Assembly (NCBI GenBank): GCA_963558965.1
Contig: CAUWIT010000001.1
Location: 108,736 to 172,735 of the forward strand
Length of the DNA: 64,000 nucleotides
Direction of reading: 5' to 3'
Source: Gallibacter sp963558965
Lineage (GTDB): Bacteria > Bacillota > Clostridia > Peptostreptococcales > Anaerovoracaceae
In this document: positions 26,834 through 36,132 of the stretch, piece by piece
How positions within the stretch are numbered: the first letter of the stretch is position 1
How the letters are laid out: the number at the start of each line of letters is the position of its first letter
Position numbers and translations under genes: made by a program
Notes under the pieces: generated by a model
What the model was told of the DNA's origin: nothing
The model's input: only the letters and a program-made list of their open reading frames with translations
Databases searched by the model: none

Positions 26834-29011
26834 TTATACTTTACTTCTGTATACATCGTATACGCCTTCGATACTCTTCATAGCAAGCATCAATTTACCA
26901 ATTTGTCCAATATTTGAAATAACTACTGTCAATGACACTGTAGCATTGCCGTCTACATCTGTTTTTGCATTTACACCAGTAATATTTGTATCTGCATTTT
27001 CGCAAACTTTTGACAAATCAGAGAATAGGCCTTTTCTATCTTCAGCAACAATAGTAATATCAGCTTCGTATGATTCGTGTGGATCTTGTTCCCATTCAAC
27101 TTCTATAAAACGCTGTTTTTCTGATTCGGGAAGTGAAACCATATTAGGACAGTCCTTTCTATGAACTGAAACTCCTCTTCCCTTAGTAATAAATCCTATA
27201 ATTTCATCACCTGGTACTGGATTGCAGCATTTAGATACACGAACTAACAAACCATCCATACCTTTAACGATAATACCTTTATTGCCGCTGTGTTTCTTCT
27301 TTTTATTTGAAGACTCTTTGATCTTTACGTCTTCAACTTTATCTTTTTTATTTTCCTTTTCACGATCAGCATTGTAGTAAGCAAACAATTTAGAAGCAAC
27401 GTTACTAACTACTGCTCCACCGTTTGATATCTGCATATAAAGTTCATCTGAATCCCTTAATCCTAAATCTTTTACAAGTTTAGAGATATATGAATTTTTT
27501 AGAACTTCTTTTGGTTCATAACCTTTTTTACGCACATATTTATCGATAAGAACTTTACCCTTATCAATGCCATCGCTTTTGTTTTCTTTTTTAAGCCACT
27601 GTCTAATTTTTGTTCTAGCTGTAGAAGTTTTTACTATCTTCAACCAGTCAATCGATGGGCCACTTGAGTTTGCAGACGTTACAATTTCAATAATATCTCC
27701 ATTTTCAAGTTTGTGATCTATTGTAACCATCTTGCCGTTTATCTTAGCGCCAACACACTTTGCACCTACTTCGGAATGGACTTTAAATGCAAAGTCAAGA
27801 GGAGTTGAACCTGCTGGAAGTTCCATTACGTCTCCCTTTGGAGTAAATACAAATACCTGATTTTCAAATAAATCCATCTTTAGTGTTTCTAAAAATTCTT
27901 TTGGATTATCTAAATCTTTTTGCCACTCCAATGACTGTCTCAACCATGAAAGCTTAACTTCTTCTTGGTCTTGACTTACTCCTTCTTTATATTTCCAGTG
28001 TGCCGCAATACCGTATTCGGCAATACGATGCATTTCCTTTGTTCTAATTTGGATTTCAAAAGGTGCACCTGTATCACCTATTACTGTTGTATGAATTGAC
28101 TGATACATATTAGGTTTTGGCATAGCAATATAGTCTTTAAATCTACCTGGAATAGGTGTCCACATAGAGTGCACAAGACCTAAAATTGCATAACAGTCCT
28201 GTACAGAATCAACAATAATTCTAACAGCCATTAAGTCGAAAATTTCATCCAACTGTTTATTTTGGAATTTCATTTTTCTAAAGATACTGTAAAAATGCTT
28301 AGTTCTACCGTAAATTTCATAATCGATATCCGAATCTTTTAAAGCATTATCCACTTCTGAGATAATTTTATTTAGAGACTCTTCTCTTTCTTCTTTTTTA
28401 GCATGTATCTTTTCTGTTAGATCTTTGTATTCCTCTGGCCATAGATATCTTAAACAAATATCTTCAAGTTCAAATTTCACATTGTAAATACCTAGTCTAC
28501 TTGCAAGAGGTGCATAGATATCCAGTGTTTCACTGCATTTTTCCTTAATCTTATTAGCAGTCATATAATTTATAGTTCTAAGATTATGAAGTCTATCTGC
28601 TAATTTAATAATAAGAACTCTAATATCTTTAGACATGGCAAGAAACATCTTTCTAAGTGTTTCTGCCTGTCTTTCTTCTTTGTTTTCATATGCAAGTGAG
28701 CCAATTTTTGTTACACCATCAACTAATAGGGCAACTTCATCTCCAAACTCTTCAACTAATTGTTCTTTAGTATATTCTGTATCTTCTACAACATCATGAA
28801 GCAGACCTGCGACCAATGTATCTTCGTCCATACCTAGCTCAGCTAAAATTTTTACAACAGCTATCGGATGTATAAGGTAAGGTTCTCCTGATTTTCTCAG
28901 CTGACCTTCGTGCATCTTAGCTGCAACATCGTAGGCCTTTCCAATTAATTCAACATCATATTTTGGATTTATTTCTAATATACTATCTAAAAATTCTTGT
29001 CTGCTTTCCAT
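26834..29011 (-). CDS. relA: bifunctional (p)ppGpp synthetase/hydrolase RelA/SpoT (Rel)
   Basis: Makes and degrades (p)ppGpp in the stringent response. 725 residues in the standard long-Rel order. The hydrolase HD domain has H48, HD 72-73 and ED 76-77 (HDVVEDT), so hydrolase activity is likely. The synthetase domain follows (YEIYGRTKHFYSIFRKM and AIPKPNMYQSIH-like GxxYQSIHT). Then come TGS (VFTPKGDVMELPAGSTPLDF), a Cys-containing region (VSKCCNPVPGDEI) and a C-terminal ACT domain. Thirty bases after secDF. Confidence 0.97.
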   Translation of the reverse strand: MESRQEFLDSILEINPKYDVELIGKAYDVAAKMHEGQLRKSGEPYLIHPIAVVKILAELGMDEDTLVAGLLHDVVEDTEYTKEQLVEEFGDEVALLVDGVTKIGSLAYENKEERQAETLRKMFLAMSKDIRVLIIKLADRLHNLRTINYMTANKIKEKCSETLDIYAPLASRLGIYNVKFELEDICLRYLWPEEYKDLTEKIHAKKEEREESLNKIISEVDNALKDSDIDYEIYGRTKHFYSIFRKMKFQNKQLDEIFDLMAVRIIVDSVQDCYAILGLVHSMWTPIPGRFKDYIAMPKPNMYQSIHTTVIGDTGAPFEIQIRTKEMHRIAEYGIAAHWKYKEGVSQDQEEVKLSWLRQSLEWQKDLDNPKEFLETLKMDLFENQVFVFTPKGDVMELPAGSTPLDFAFKVHSEVGAKCVGAKINGKMVTIDHKLENGDIIEIVTSANSSGPSIDWLKIVKTSTARTKIRQWLKKENKSDGIDKGKVLIDKYVRKKGYEPKEVLKNSYISKLVKDLGLRDSDELYMQISNGGAVVSNVASKLFAYYNADREKENKKDKVEDVKIKESSNKKKKHSGNKGIIVKGMDGLLVRVSKCCNPVPGDEIIGFITKGRGVSVHRKDCPNMVSLPESEKQRFIEVEWEQDPHESYEADITIVAEDRKGLFSDLSKVCENADTNITGVNAKTDVDGNATVSLTVVISNIGQIGKLMLAMKSIEGVYDVYRSKV

Positions 29012-29041
29012 AATATAAATTATACGCCCCTTTTACTTCTA

Positions 29042-31315
29042 TTATTTTTCTTTACTATCTTTTTCTTCCTTTTTTACTCCGCCTACATACTTGTTTTTCT
29101 TTTTATGCTTTTTATTTGCTTCTAACTGTTTTTCGTATTTTGATTTATTGCTTCTCTTTGTAAATTCATAGTATAGAGGGCTGCAAATGAAAATTGAAGA
29201 TAAACATCCAACTGCAACACCTATCATTAGAGGTAGTACAAACTCTCTTACAGCAGAAGAAGTCATAACAAACAATGGTATCATTACAACAAAAGTTGTA
29301 AGTGATGTCATAATTGATCTTGACAATGTCTGGTTAATAGAAACATCTATTATCTCTTCTTCTGATTTACGCATATATTTGTTGTTTCCTCTAATACGGT
29401 CAAATATAACGATTGTATCATTTATTGAGTATCCAACTACAGTTAATATACCAGCGATAAATGGGTTATTTATCTGTACACGGAATACCGCATAGAATAC
29501 TATCATCATAAGTACGTCATGAAGCACACCAAGCAATGCTGCAGAACCAAATTTCCATTCTCTAAATCTAATTCTTATATATACTAGCATACCTAATGCA
29601 GCAAGTAGTACAGCTTTAACAGCATTACTCTGTAGCTCTTTACCTACTGTAGGTCCAAATAATTCTTGAGCTAAAATATCATCATCGTCAAATTTAAATT
29701 CTTTTTGTAAGTCTTCTATCAATGCTGTTCTTTCGTCGTTTTCAAGTGAATCAACAGTTCTAATCATAATCTGTTCATTTTCTTCTCCACCATATACGAT
29801 TTCTGCATCTATATCTTTAGCATCCAATACTTTTTCTACTGATTCCATTTCAACTTTTTTACCCATATCGATCTGGATCATTGTACCTCCAGTAAAGTCG
29901 ATACCGTAGTTGAAACCTCTAATTAGACCAAATGCTAAACCAATTACAAGTATTACTATTGAAACTGTGTAATATACTTTTCTGTGTTTAATAAAGTTAA
30001 ACTGCTTTTTAATTGAAAATGAAGCTGTTCCATCTTCTCTAATAGCAAAGAATTTCTTTTGTGAAAATTTTCTTGAATTTGCAAATAAGCTTAGATATAA
30101 CTGTGTAACTAATACAGCAGTAACCAAACTTGCTATAATACCGATTAGCAATGTCAATGCAAATCCTTTAACGGCACTTGTACCAATCTGATATAGGATA
30201 ACTGCCGCAATCAATGTAGTTACCTGTGAGTCGATAACTGTACTCATAGCTCTCTTAAATCCAGTCTGTACAGCTACTCTTGCAGTTTTACCGCTTATGA
30301 TTTCTTCCTTGATACGTGTAAATATAACTACGTTGGCGTCAACTGCCATACCTATAGATAAGATCATACCGGCTATACCTGGCAATGTAACAACGCTACC
30401 CATAGCAGCCATTACCAATAACATAATCAATATATACATAGCAAGTGCTATATCAGCTGCAACACCCATAATTCTGTAACCGACTAACATGATTACAAAA
30501 ATAATACATACACCAATAATACCTGCAGCTACACTCTGCTGAAAAGCATCTATACCGATTTTAGCGCTCTGTACTGAAGATGATACTTCATGTAATGGAG
30601 CTGGAAGTGCACCACCACGAATTAAAGCCGCAAGTTCTGTCGCTTCTTCCTTAGTAAAGTCACCTGTGATTTCACATTTGCCTCCTGAAATAACTGACTG
30701 TACTGTAGGTGCTGAAATAACTTCGTTATCAAGTTCTATAACAATAGCTTTGTTTGAAACAGTATTTCCGCTTTCGTCCTTAACAGTTGCTGTTAAGTTA
30801 CCTGTCATAGCTTTTTCTGTTGCTTCTTCAAATGCCTTAGCTCCGTCTTTTTTTAGCTCTAAACTTACAGCATAACCGCCTTTTTCAGCTTGTGATATTG
30901 TTGCTGTTTTTACAGAACTACCATCCAGTACAAATCCACCGTCAGATAGCACAAATTTCAACTGTGCAGTTTTACCTATTTGAGAAATGGCTTCCTGAGC
31001 ATCTTTTGCACCTGGAAGCTCTACTCTTATACGCTTTGAACCTTCAACTCTTACATCCGCATTGCTTATACCCATCTGGTCAACTCTTCGAGTAATGATT
31101 TCTTTTGTTTGGTTCATAAGCTCTGTCAGCTCTTCGCCTTCTAAATCTGTTTTGGCTTCCATAACTACATATACTCCGCCTTTAATATCCAGACCTAGTG
31201 GAATTTTATCTTTGATAGGACTTATGCTTCCTACACCAAATACCATGGCATACCAGCCAAAAGCCATCAAAACTATTAATAATACAGCTAATATTTTCTT
31301 TGATTTTTCCTTCAT
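29042..31315 (-). CDS. secDF: protein translocase SecDF (fused SecD-SecF)
   Basis: Proton-driven membrane protein that aids late steps of Sec export. 757 residues with about twelve membrane segments. The SecD half runs to about 430 (GLDIKGGVYVVMEA, then AVDANVVIFTRIKEE); the SecF half follows (FNYGIDFTGGTMIQID, then GYSINDTIVIFDRIR). The fusion is as in Bacillus. A GTG at 31324 is in frame but lies in the AAAGGTG site; the ATG at 31315 is the start. A Lys-rich cytosolic tail ends it. yajC is just upstream but is separated by a terminator and a new promoter. Confidence 0.96.
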   Translation of the reverse strand: MKEKSKKILAVLLIVLMAFGWYAMVFGVGSISPIKDKIPLGLDIKGGVYVVMEAKTDLEGEELTELMNQTKEIITRRVDQMGISNADVRVEGSKRIRVELPGAKDAQEAISQIGKTAQLKFVLSDGGFVLDGSSVKTATISQAEKGGYAVSLELKKDGAKAFEEATEKAMTGNLTATVKDESGNTVSNKAIVIELDNEVISAPTVQSVISGGKCEITGDFTKEEATELAALIRGGALPAPLHEVSSSVQSAKIGIDAFQQSVAAGIIGVCIIFVIMLVGYRIMGVAADIALAMYILIMLLVMAAMGSVVTLPGIAGMILSIGMAVDANVVIFTRIKEEIISGKTARVAVQTGFKRAMSTVIDSQVTTLIAAVILYQIGTSAVKGFALTLLIGIIASLVTAVLVTQLYLSLFANSRKFSQKKFFAIREDGTASFSIKKQFNFIKHRKVYYTVSIVILVIGLAFGLIRGFNYGIDFTGGTMIQIDMGKKVEMESVEKVLDAKDIDAEIVYGGEENEQIMIRTVDSLENDERTALIEDLQKEFKFDDDDILAQELFGPTVGKELQSNAVKAVLLAALGMLVYIRIRFREWKFGSAALLGVLHDVLMMIVFYAVFRVQINNPFIAGILTVVGYSINDTIVIFDRIRGNNKYMRKSEEEIIDVSINQTLSRSIMTSLTTFVVMIPLFVMTSSAVREFVLPLMIGVAVGCLSSIFICSPLYYEFTKRSNKSKYEKQLEANKKHKKKNKYVGGVKKEEKDSKEK

Positions 31316-31350
31316 AATCCTCACCTTTACTTAAATTTGTATTACATAAT

Positions 31351-31379
31351 ATTATATTATTTTTAGCCTATAAAATCAA
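31351..31379 (-). promoter_or_regulatory. sigma-A promoter heading the secDF-to-ylbF run
   Basis: Minus-strand TTGATT (31379-31374), 17-base spacer, TATAAT (31356-31351), about 35 bases before the secDF ATG. No terminator was seen from here to ylbF, some 15.8 kb. Confidence 0.8.
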
Positions 31380-31433
31380 GTGTTCTAGCCTTTTAGATAA
31401 CCTTTTGCAATAACAAGTTAACATATATAAAGC

Positions 31434-31458
31434 AAAAAACGACCGGTAAAACCGGTCG
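31434..31458 (-). terminator. yajC terminator
   Basis: Perfect 8-bp GC-rich stem (31440-31447 with 31451-31458), AAA loop on the plus strand, followed on the minus strand by TTTTTT. Lies 17 bases after the yajC stop. Confidence 0.92.
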
Positions 31459-31475
31459 CCTAAAGTCATTTTAAA

Positions 31476-31931
31476 TTATTTAGCTTCTTCAGCTTTTTCT
31501 TCCTTTTCAACAGGTTCAGGAACTACATCAACAACTTCTTCTTTTGTTTCAACTTCTTCAGCTTTTTCTGCTTTTTTAAGTCTCTTTGGTCTTGAAGTTG
31601 TTTCTTCTACTTCTGCATCAACAACTTCGTTTTTGTTTGAAAGTTTTGTTCCCTTACTTGAAACAACCTGTGAAACTGCCCATTTCATCATTTCAAACTT
31701 AACTTTGTCTGCTCCAACCTGTATAACAATAGTATCGTCTTTAATCTTAATAACTTTACCACAGATACCACCGATAGTAACTATTGAATCACCAACTTTT
31801 AGTGCTGATCTCATAGCGTTGATTTCTTTTTCCTTTTTCTTCTGTGGTCTAATTAACATGAAGTACATTAGTAGGATTAAGATAACTAATGGTCCAATCT
31901 GTATAAATAATTTTTGTGTCTCAGCGCTCAT
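31476..31931 (-). CDS. yajC: preprotein translocase subunit YajC
   Basis: Single-span membrane partner of SecDF. 151 residues, longer than many YajC because of a Glu/Lys/Val-rich tail from about residue 95. N-terminal membrane segment LVILILLMYFMLIRPQKKKEKE and VGDSIVTIGGICGKVIKI are classic. An ATG at 31946 overlaps the GGAGG site, so the ATG at 31931 was chosen. It follows tRNA-Leu(CAA) on the same strand. Confidence 0.95.
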   Translation of the reverse strand: MSAETQKLFIQIGPLVILILLMYFMLIRPQKKKEKEINAMRSALKVGDSIVTIGGICGKVIKIKDDTIVIQVGADKVKFEMMKWAVSQVVSSKGTKLSNKNEVVDAEVEETTSRPKRLKKAEKAEEVETKEEVVDVVPEPVEKEEKAEEAK

Positions 31932-31978
31932 TATAATTTCCTCCATATATATAAATAATATTTTTGCCTAAAAAAAAT

Positions 31979-32065
31979 TGGTGCCGGCGATGGGGGTCGA
32001 ACCCATACGGTGTTGCCACCACGGGATTTTGAGTCCCGCACGTCTGCCAATTCCATCACGCCGGC
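31979..32065 (-). tRNA. tRNA-Leu, anticodon CAA
   Basis: Full cloverleaf on the minus strand: acceptor GCCGGCG pairing with CGCCGGC, a class II long variable arm, anticodon loop CTCAAAA on a five-bp CGGGA/TCCCG stem, and T-loop GGTTCGACCCC. CCA is encoded at 31981-31979. Reads UUG. It lies between the RND gene and yajC with no clear promoter of its own. Confidence 0.95.
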
Positions 32066-32068
32066 GTT

Positions 32069-32106
32069 AATAGCTTATAAAAGCAATACCGTTATTATAA
32101 GCTATT
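32069..32106 (-). terminator. hairpin at the end of the RND gene (possible terminator or processing site)
   Basis: Perfect 12-bp stem (32069-32080 with 32095-32106), 14-base loop, overlapping the RND stop codon. No U-run follows on the minus strand, and the tRNA begins three bases on. RNA processing is as likely as termination. Confidence 0.5.
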
Positions 32107-35100
32107 CTCCTGTAATAGTCAACTCTTCTTTTGAAATTTTTCTCAAATTTTTCCTTGCTAGTAAATCGTACATAATTGGTATGATAAACAATGTCATAAT
32201 AGTCGCATATAAAAGTCCACCAATACATACAATTGCAACTGGTTGCATCATTTCTGCACCTTGACCTATACCAATTGCCAATGGTAGTAGTCCAAGAATG
32301 GTTGTTACTGCTGTCATAAGTACTGGTCTCATACGCACTGCTCCTGCTTCCACAATAGCTTTATGCCTATCCATACCATCCATTCTCATCTGATTAATAT
32401 AATCGATAAGTACAATTGCATTGTTTACTATAATTCCCATTAGCACAATAATACCTATCATAGATACAACGCTAAGTTCAAATCCTGTTATTAACAGCGC
32501 CATAAGAGCTCCTGTAACTGCAAGTGGAATAGTGAACATAACTATAAATGGTGACAATAGTGACTGGAATTGGGCTACCATTATTAAATACACTAACAAT
32601 GCACCTAGGGCAAACATCTGCATTAGCTGTTTCATAGCATCCATAATCTGTGCATCTTCACCTTTAAACTCAACTGTTACTCCTTTTGGTAAGTCGAGTT
32701 TTTCCACTGCTTTTTTAACTTTTTCTGTTTGTTTTGTAATATTGTATCCCTCTTCAACTTGAGCTGTTACAGTTTTACCTCTCTTTTGATCGATTCGAGA
32801 AATAACATTGAAAGCTTTTCCGTGACTAACTTGAGCTATTTCTTTCAATTTCACTGTTTTGTCAGCAGAGTTTCCACTTCCTTTTATCTTTAAATTTAGA
32901 AGCTGTTTTTCATTTAATTTCTTATCAGATTTATTTGATACAATAACATCTTTGCTGCCACCCTTATAATTAATAGATGTTGCAGTTTGTTCAGTAGATA
33001 TTTTTTCAGTTAGCTGAGAATACACTTGGGCTACAGTCAGTCCGTATTTCATTGCTTTTTGCTTATCTATTGAAAGCTTGATTTCTTCAGAAGATCCTTC
33101 ATCTACATCAGAAATTTCCGTTAGACCTTTCATATCTCCCATCTTGTTTTCTATAGCTTTTGCAGCAGTTCTAATATCATCTAGATCATCGGATTCTACA
33201 TTTATGCTAATACCTGAACCACCCATCATAGACATCATATCAGCAGATCCACTAACTGTTGCTTCACATTTATTTTTTTCGCTTATCTCTTTGATTAAAT
33301 CAGTTACTTTTTCTCCGTTTTCAATTTTATCTTCATCCATAAGAGCGTACAAAGATATGCTAGAAAAATCCGAATTACCTGCACCCATGCCCATTAGACT
33401 TGACATATTTGAAGATAAAGTTATCCCCACTGTATCTACACCATCTATTTTTTCAACTTTGCTGGCAATTTCATCTCCAATTTTTACTGTATCTTCTTTT
33501 GTACTATCTTCTGGCATTTCTACAGTTGCCGAAATCTGCGGAGTAGCCATGCTTGGCATATACTCAAAACCGCGAGAAACAGTCATTCCTATAGTAGCTA
33601 CTAAAAGAAGCACTACTACTCCTAAAACTATCGCTTTGTGATGCAACGCTTTTTCAACTAACTTTCGATATGTGTTTATCACTTTGCTATCTGAATTCAA
33701 AACTGTATTTGTCTTAACTTTGCCTAAAGTGACGCTGCCTAAAGTCGGTACGATTGTAAGTGCTACTACCAAACTTGCTAGAAGAGAGTATGTTACTGTC
33801 AAAGCCATATCTTTGAAAATAATCTTTGTCATTCCATCGATAAATATTATTGGCACAAATACACTTATAGTTGTTAAAGTCGATGCTGTAATGGCCCCTG
33901 CAACTTGCACAGCTCCTGATAAAGCCGCTTTAACTTTGCCGTAGCCTACGGTGCGCAGTCTATATATATTTTCAATTACTACAATGGAGTTATCAACTAA
34001 CATACCTACTCCCACTGCTAAACCTGCTAGGGATACTATATTTAAAGTTACTCCTGAAAAATACATAAGTACGATTGCAAAAGTTATACTTACAGGTATG
34101 CTTATTGCAGTTATCAATGTAGGTTTTATATCTCTTAAGAAAAATAGCAATATTAAAACTGCTAATATACCTCCAACCAGCAGATTGTTTAAAACAGTGT
34201 CTATGGCCATATGGATATAGTCGCCTTGGTTAGATAATGTATTAAAACTTAGGCCATCGTATTGTTTTTCCAAATCAGCAAACTTCGCCTGTACATTGTC
34301 AGCTACTTCAGTAGTAGAATAATCGGACTGTTTATTAAATACTAAAAGTATGCCGTCTTCTCCATTGATTTTGGAATAATTATCCTCTCCATTTGATAGA
34401 TATGAAATACTCGCCACATCTGATAGCTTAACTGGTTTTACCCCATCTATGCCCATATCGAGAAGCACCATATTTTTAAGTTCTTTAACTGAGGAGACTT
34501 TGTCTCCAACTGTAACTAGTACGTCTTTGTTGTCTTCTGAAATGTAACCAGCTGGCATTTCAAAATCCTGAGCAGTTATCATATTTGATATGCCACTTAA
34601 ATTTAAATATTTGCTTACATCTGCACTTTGTTTTGCTGATGCTTCTTGTTGTGCAACTTGCGCTAGTGATGATTGAAGCTGGGCATTTGCAGCACTTAAA
34701 AGGGCACTATTGCCTGTTAGCTCGGACATAGAATTGTTTAGCTGATTTTCTGACTTTTGCAACGCCTTGTTAAAAGCTTGTTCGGCCTCTATCACTCCTG
34801 ATAAGCTATCTAATTTATTAACGTTTATACCCATTTGGTTTAGTTGTGATTTCATGGGCTTAAGATTTTTAATAATTTCATTTATGCTTTTATCTGCCTT
34901 GCTTATAGCTTCAACATTTTTAGCATAAGTTTCATTTTTCATACATAGTTTTTTTACTTCAGCTTCTGGTGTTCCCGCAGGCATTTTTTTGGCAACTTCC
35001 TTTTCAATTTCCTTGTTTGCCAGCTCTAAACCTTCCTTAGTTGCATTTAAAGTTTTTAGTGTTACAAGGACTTTTTTAACTTCACTGCTCTGCTCAACTA

Positions 35101-35824
35101 ATTGATTTTGTGCGTCTTTAACTTTTGTTTTTCCCTCGTTAATTTTCGCTATACCACTGTTAGCATTTGAAATCTGTTTGTCAATTTGACTTTTTGCATC
35201 GCTAAATCCAGATGCTATACTATTTTCTATTTGTTTATTAACTTTATTTATTTTCTTTTCATCAAGTTTTATATGAATGGTATTTTCTACCATTCCAGCT
35301 GCTGTTACTGAAGCTACTCCTTCTGTGCCTTCAAGTTTTCGAAGTAATTCTTCTTCTAAAAGTGCAGAAGTTTCATTTATATCTTTATCTTCTTGTGAAA
35401 CTGCAGCTACAGATATTGGTATCATAGATGGATTTATCTTCATTATTACTGGATTTTGTACTTTTTCACTCCATCCACTTGAAGCTAAATCAGCCTTATC
35501 CCTAATATCAACAGATACTGTATCTAAATCCGCCTCCTGTTCAAACTCTAAAAAGATCATAGATGCATTTTCCTGTGATGATGATGTAATCTCTTTTAGG
35601 TTTTCCATTGAAGCTAGTTGTTGTTCTAGCGGTTCTGTCACTGTTTGTTCTACTTCCTGTGATGATGCCCCTGGATAAGTTGTCATAACCATTACGTATG
35701 GCAAATCAAACTTTGGAAATAAATCAGGTGTCATTCTTGTAAAAGAAACAAACCCAAATACTATTACTATTATTACAGCTACAAGTACTGTAAATGGTTT
35801 TTTAATACTAAATTTTGTCAACAT
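32102..35824 (-). CDS. RND family efflux permease with large coiled-coil insertion
   Basis: Proton-driven resistance-nodulation-division transporter of the AcrB/SwrC-like class. 1240 residues, longer than the usual 1000-1060. An N-terminal membrane segment at about 10-28 is followed by porter domains and two membrane bundles (LAGLAVGVGMLVDNSIVVIE in TM4 with the proton-relay Asp; GIIVLMGIIVNNAIVLIDYI in TM10). Residues about 190-410 are an insertion rich in Lys, Gln, Asn and Ala with heptad-like helices, between the first porter half and the SNMITAQDFEMPAGYI segment. No membrane-fusion protein gene is adjacent. Own promoter at 35860-35887; a GAGGAAGG site precedes the ATG. Substrate unknown. 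Confidence 0.93.
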   Translation of the reverse strand: MLTKFSIKKPFTVLVAVIIVIVFGFVSFTRMTPDLFPKFDLPYVMVMTTYPGASSQEVEQTVTEPLEQQLASMENLKEITSSSQENASMIFLEFEQEADLDTVSVDIRDKADLASSGWSEKVQNPVIMKINPSMIPISVAAVSQEDKDINETSALLEEELLRKLEGTEGVASVTAAGMVENTIHIKLDEKKINKVNKQIENSIASGFSDAKSQIDKQISNANSGIAKINEGKTKVKDAQNQLVEQSSEVKKVLVTLKTLNATKEGLELANKEIEKEVAKKMPAGTPEAEVKKLCMKNETYAKNVEAISKADKSINEIIKNLKPMKSQLNQMGINVNKLDSLSGVIEAEQAFNKALQKSENQLNNSMSELTGNSALLSAANAQLQSSLAQVAQQEASAKQSADVSKYLNLSGISNMITAQDFEMPAGYISEDNKDVLVTVGDKVSSVKELKNMVLLDMGIDGVKPVKLSDVASISYLSNGEDNYSKINGEDGILLVFNKQSDYSTTEVADNVQAKFADLEKQYDGLSFNTLSNQGDYIHMAIDTVLNNLLVGGILAVLILLFFLRDIKPTLITAISIPVSITFAIVLMYFSGVTLNIVSLAGLAVGVGMLVDNSIVVIENIYRLRTVGYGKVKAALSGAVQVAGAITASTLTTISVFVPIIFIDGMTKIIFKDMALTVTYSLLASLVVALTIVPTLGSVTLGKVKTNTVLNSDSKVINTYRKLVEKALHHKAIVLGVVVLLLVATIGMTVSRGFEYMPSMATPQISATVEMPEDSTKEDTVKIGDEIASKVEKIDGVDTVGITLSSNMSSLMGMGAGNSDFSSISLYALMDEDKIENGEKVTDLIKEISEKNKCEATVSGSADMMSMMGGSGISINVESDDLDDIRTAAKAIENKMGDMKGLTEISDVDEGSSEEIKLSIDKQKAMKYGLTVAQVYSQLTEKISTEQTATSINYKGGSKDVIVSNKSDKKLNEKQLLNLKIKGSGNSADKTVKLKEIAQVSHGKAFNVISRIDQKRGKTVTAQVEEGYNITKQTEKVKKAVEKLDLPKGVTVEFKGEDAQIMDAMKQLMQMFALGALLVYLIMVAQFQSLLSPFIVMFTIPLAVTGALMALLITGFELSVVSMIGIIVLMGIIVNNAIVLIDYINQMRMDGMDRHKAIVEAGAVRMRPVLMTAVTTILGLLPLAIGIGQGAEMMQPVAIVCIGGLLYATIMTLFIIPIMYDLLARKNLRKISKEELTITGE

Positions 35825-35859
35825 ATTAATTAGCCTTCCTCAAAAAAAATCTATTTAAA

Positions 35860-35887
35860 ATGTAACAATTTTTTTTATTTTTTGCAA
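35860..35887 (-). promoter_or_regulatory. sigma-A promoter of the RND gene
   Basis: Minus-strand TTGCAA (35887-35882), 16-base spacer, TTACAT (35865-35860), about 36 bases before the ATG. The -10 is imperfect. It is back-to-back with the tRNA-Leu promoter. Confidence 0.55.
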
Positions 35888-35905
35888 CGGTTTTTATTTA
35901 ATTTA

Positions 35906-35934
35906 TTGAAATCACCTTTATATTACAGTATAAT
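35906..35934 (+). promoter_or_regulatory. sigma-A promoter of tRNA-Leu(GAG)
   Basis: TTGAAA (35906-35911), 17-base spacer, TATAAT (35929-35934), 33 bases before the mature tRNA 5' end. Confidence 0.85.
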
Positions 35935-35967
35935 GATTTTGTTTATTGAATCATATATTAAATATAT

Positions 35968-36054
35968 GCGACTGTGGCGGAATCGGCAGACGCGCTGTCT
36001 TGAGGGGGCAGTAAGGGTTTCCTTGTATGGGTTCAAGTCCCATCAGTCGCACCA
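35968..36054 (+). tRNA. tRNA-Leu, anticodon GAG
   Basis: Acceptor GCGACTG pairs with CAGTCGC; long class II variable arm; anticodon loop TTGAGGG on a CTGTC/GGCAG stem; T-loop GGGTTCAAGTCCC; CCA encoded at 36052-36054. Reads CUC and CUU. One of only three plus-strand genes in the window, as a monocistronic unit. Confidence 0.95.
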
Positions 36055-36065
36055 TAGAAGTATAT

Positions 36066-36117
36066 AAAAAAGACCTGCTCATTAACTTGTCTACTGTTAA
36101 TGGTAGGTCTATTTTTT
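36066..36117. terminator. bidirectional terminator between tRNA-Leu and the peptide-binding protein gene
   Basis: Long imperfect stem (36071-36085 against 36096-36110) with A-run before (36066-36070) and T-run after (36112-36117), so U-tracts exist for both strands. It ends tRNA-Leu(GAG) and the converging gene at 36133. Confidence 0.85.
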
Positions 36118-36132
36118 ATATCATTTTATCTG

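Noticed and set aside
29187..29495. Plus-strand open frames across the window, such as this one over secDF
   Set aside because: They are shadows of strongly conserved minus-strand genes, lack ribosome sites and have no recognisable domains.
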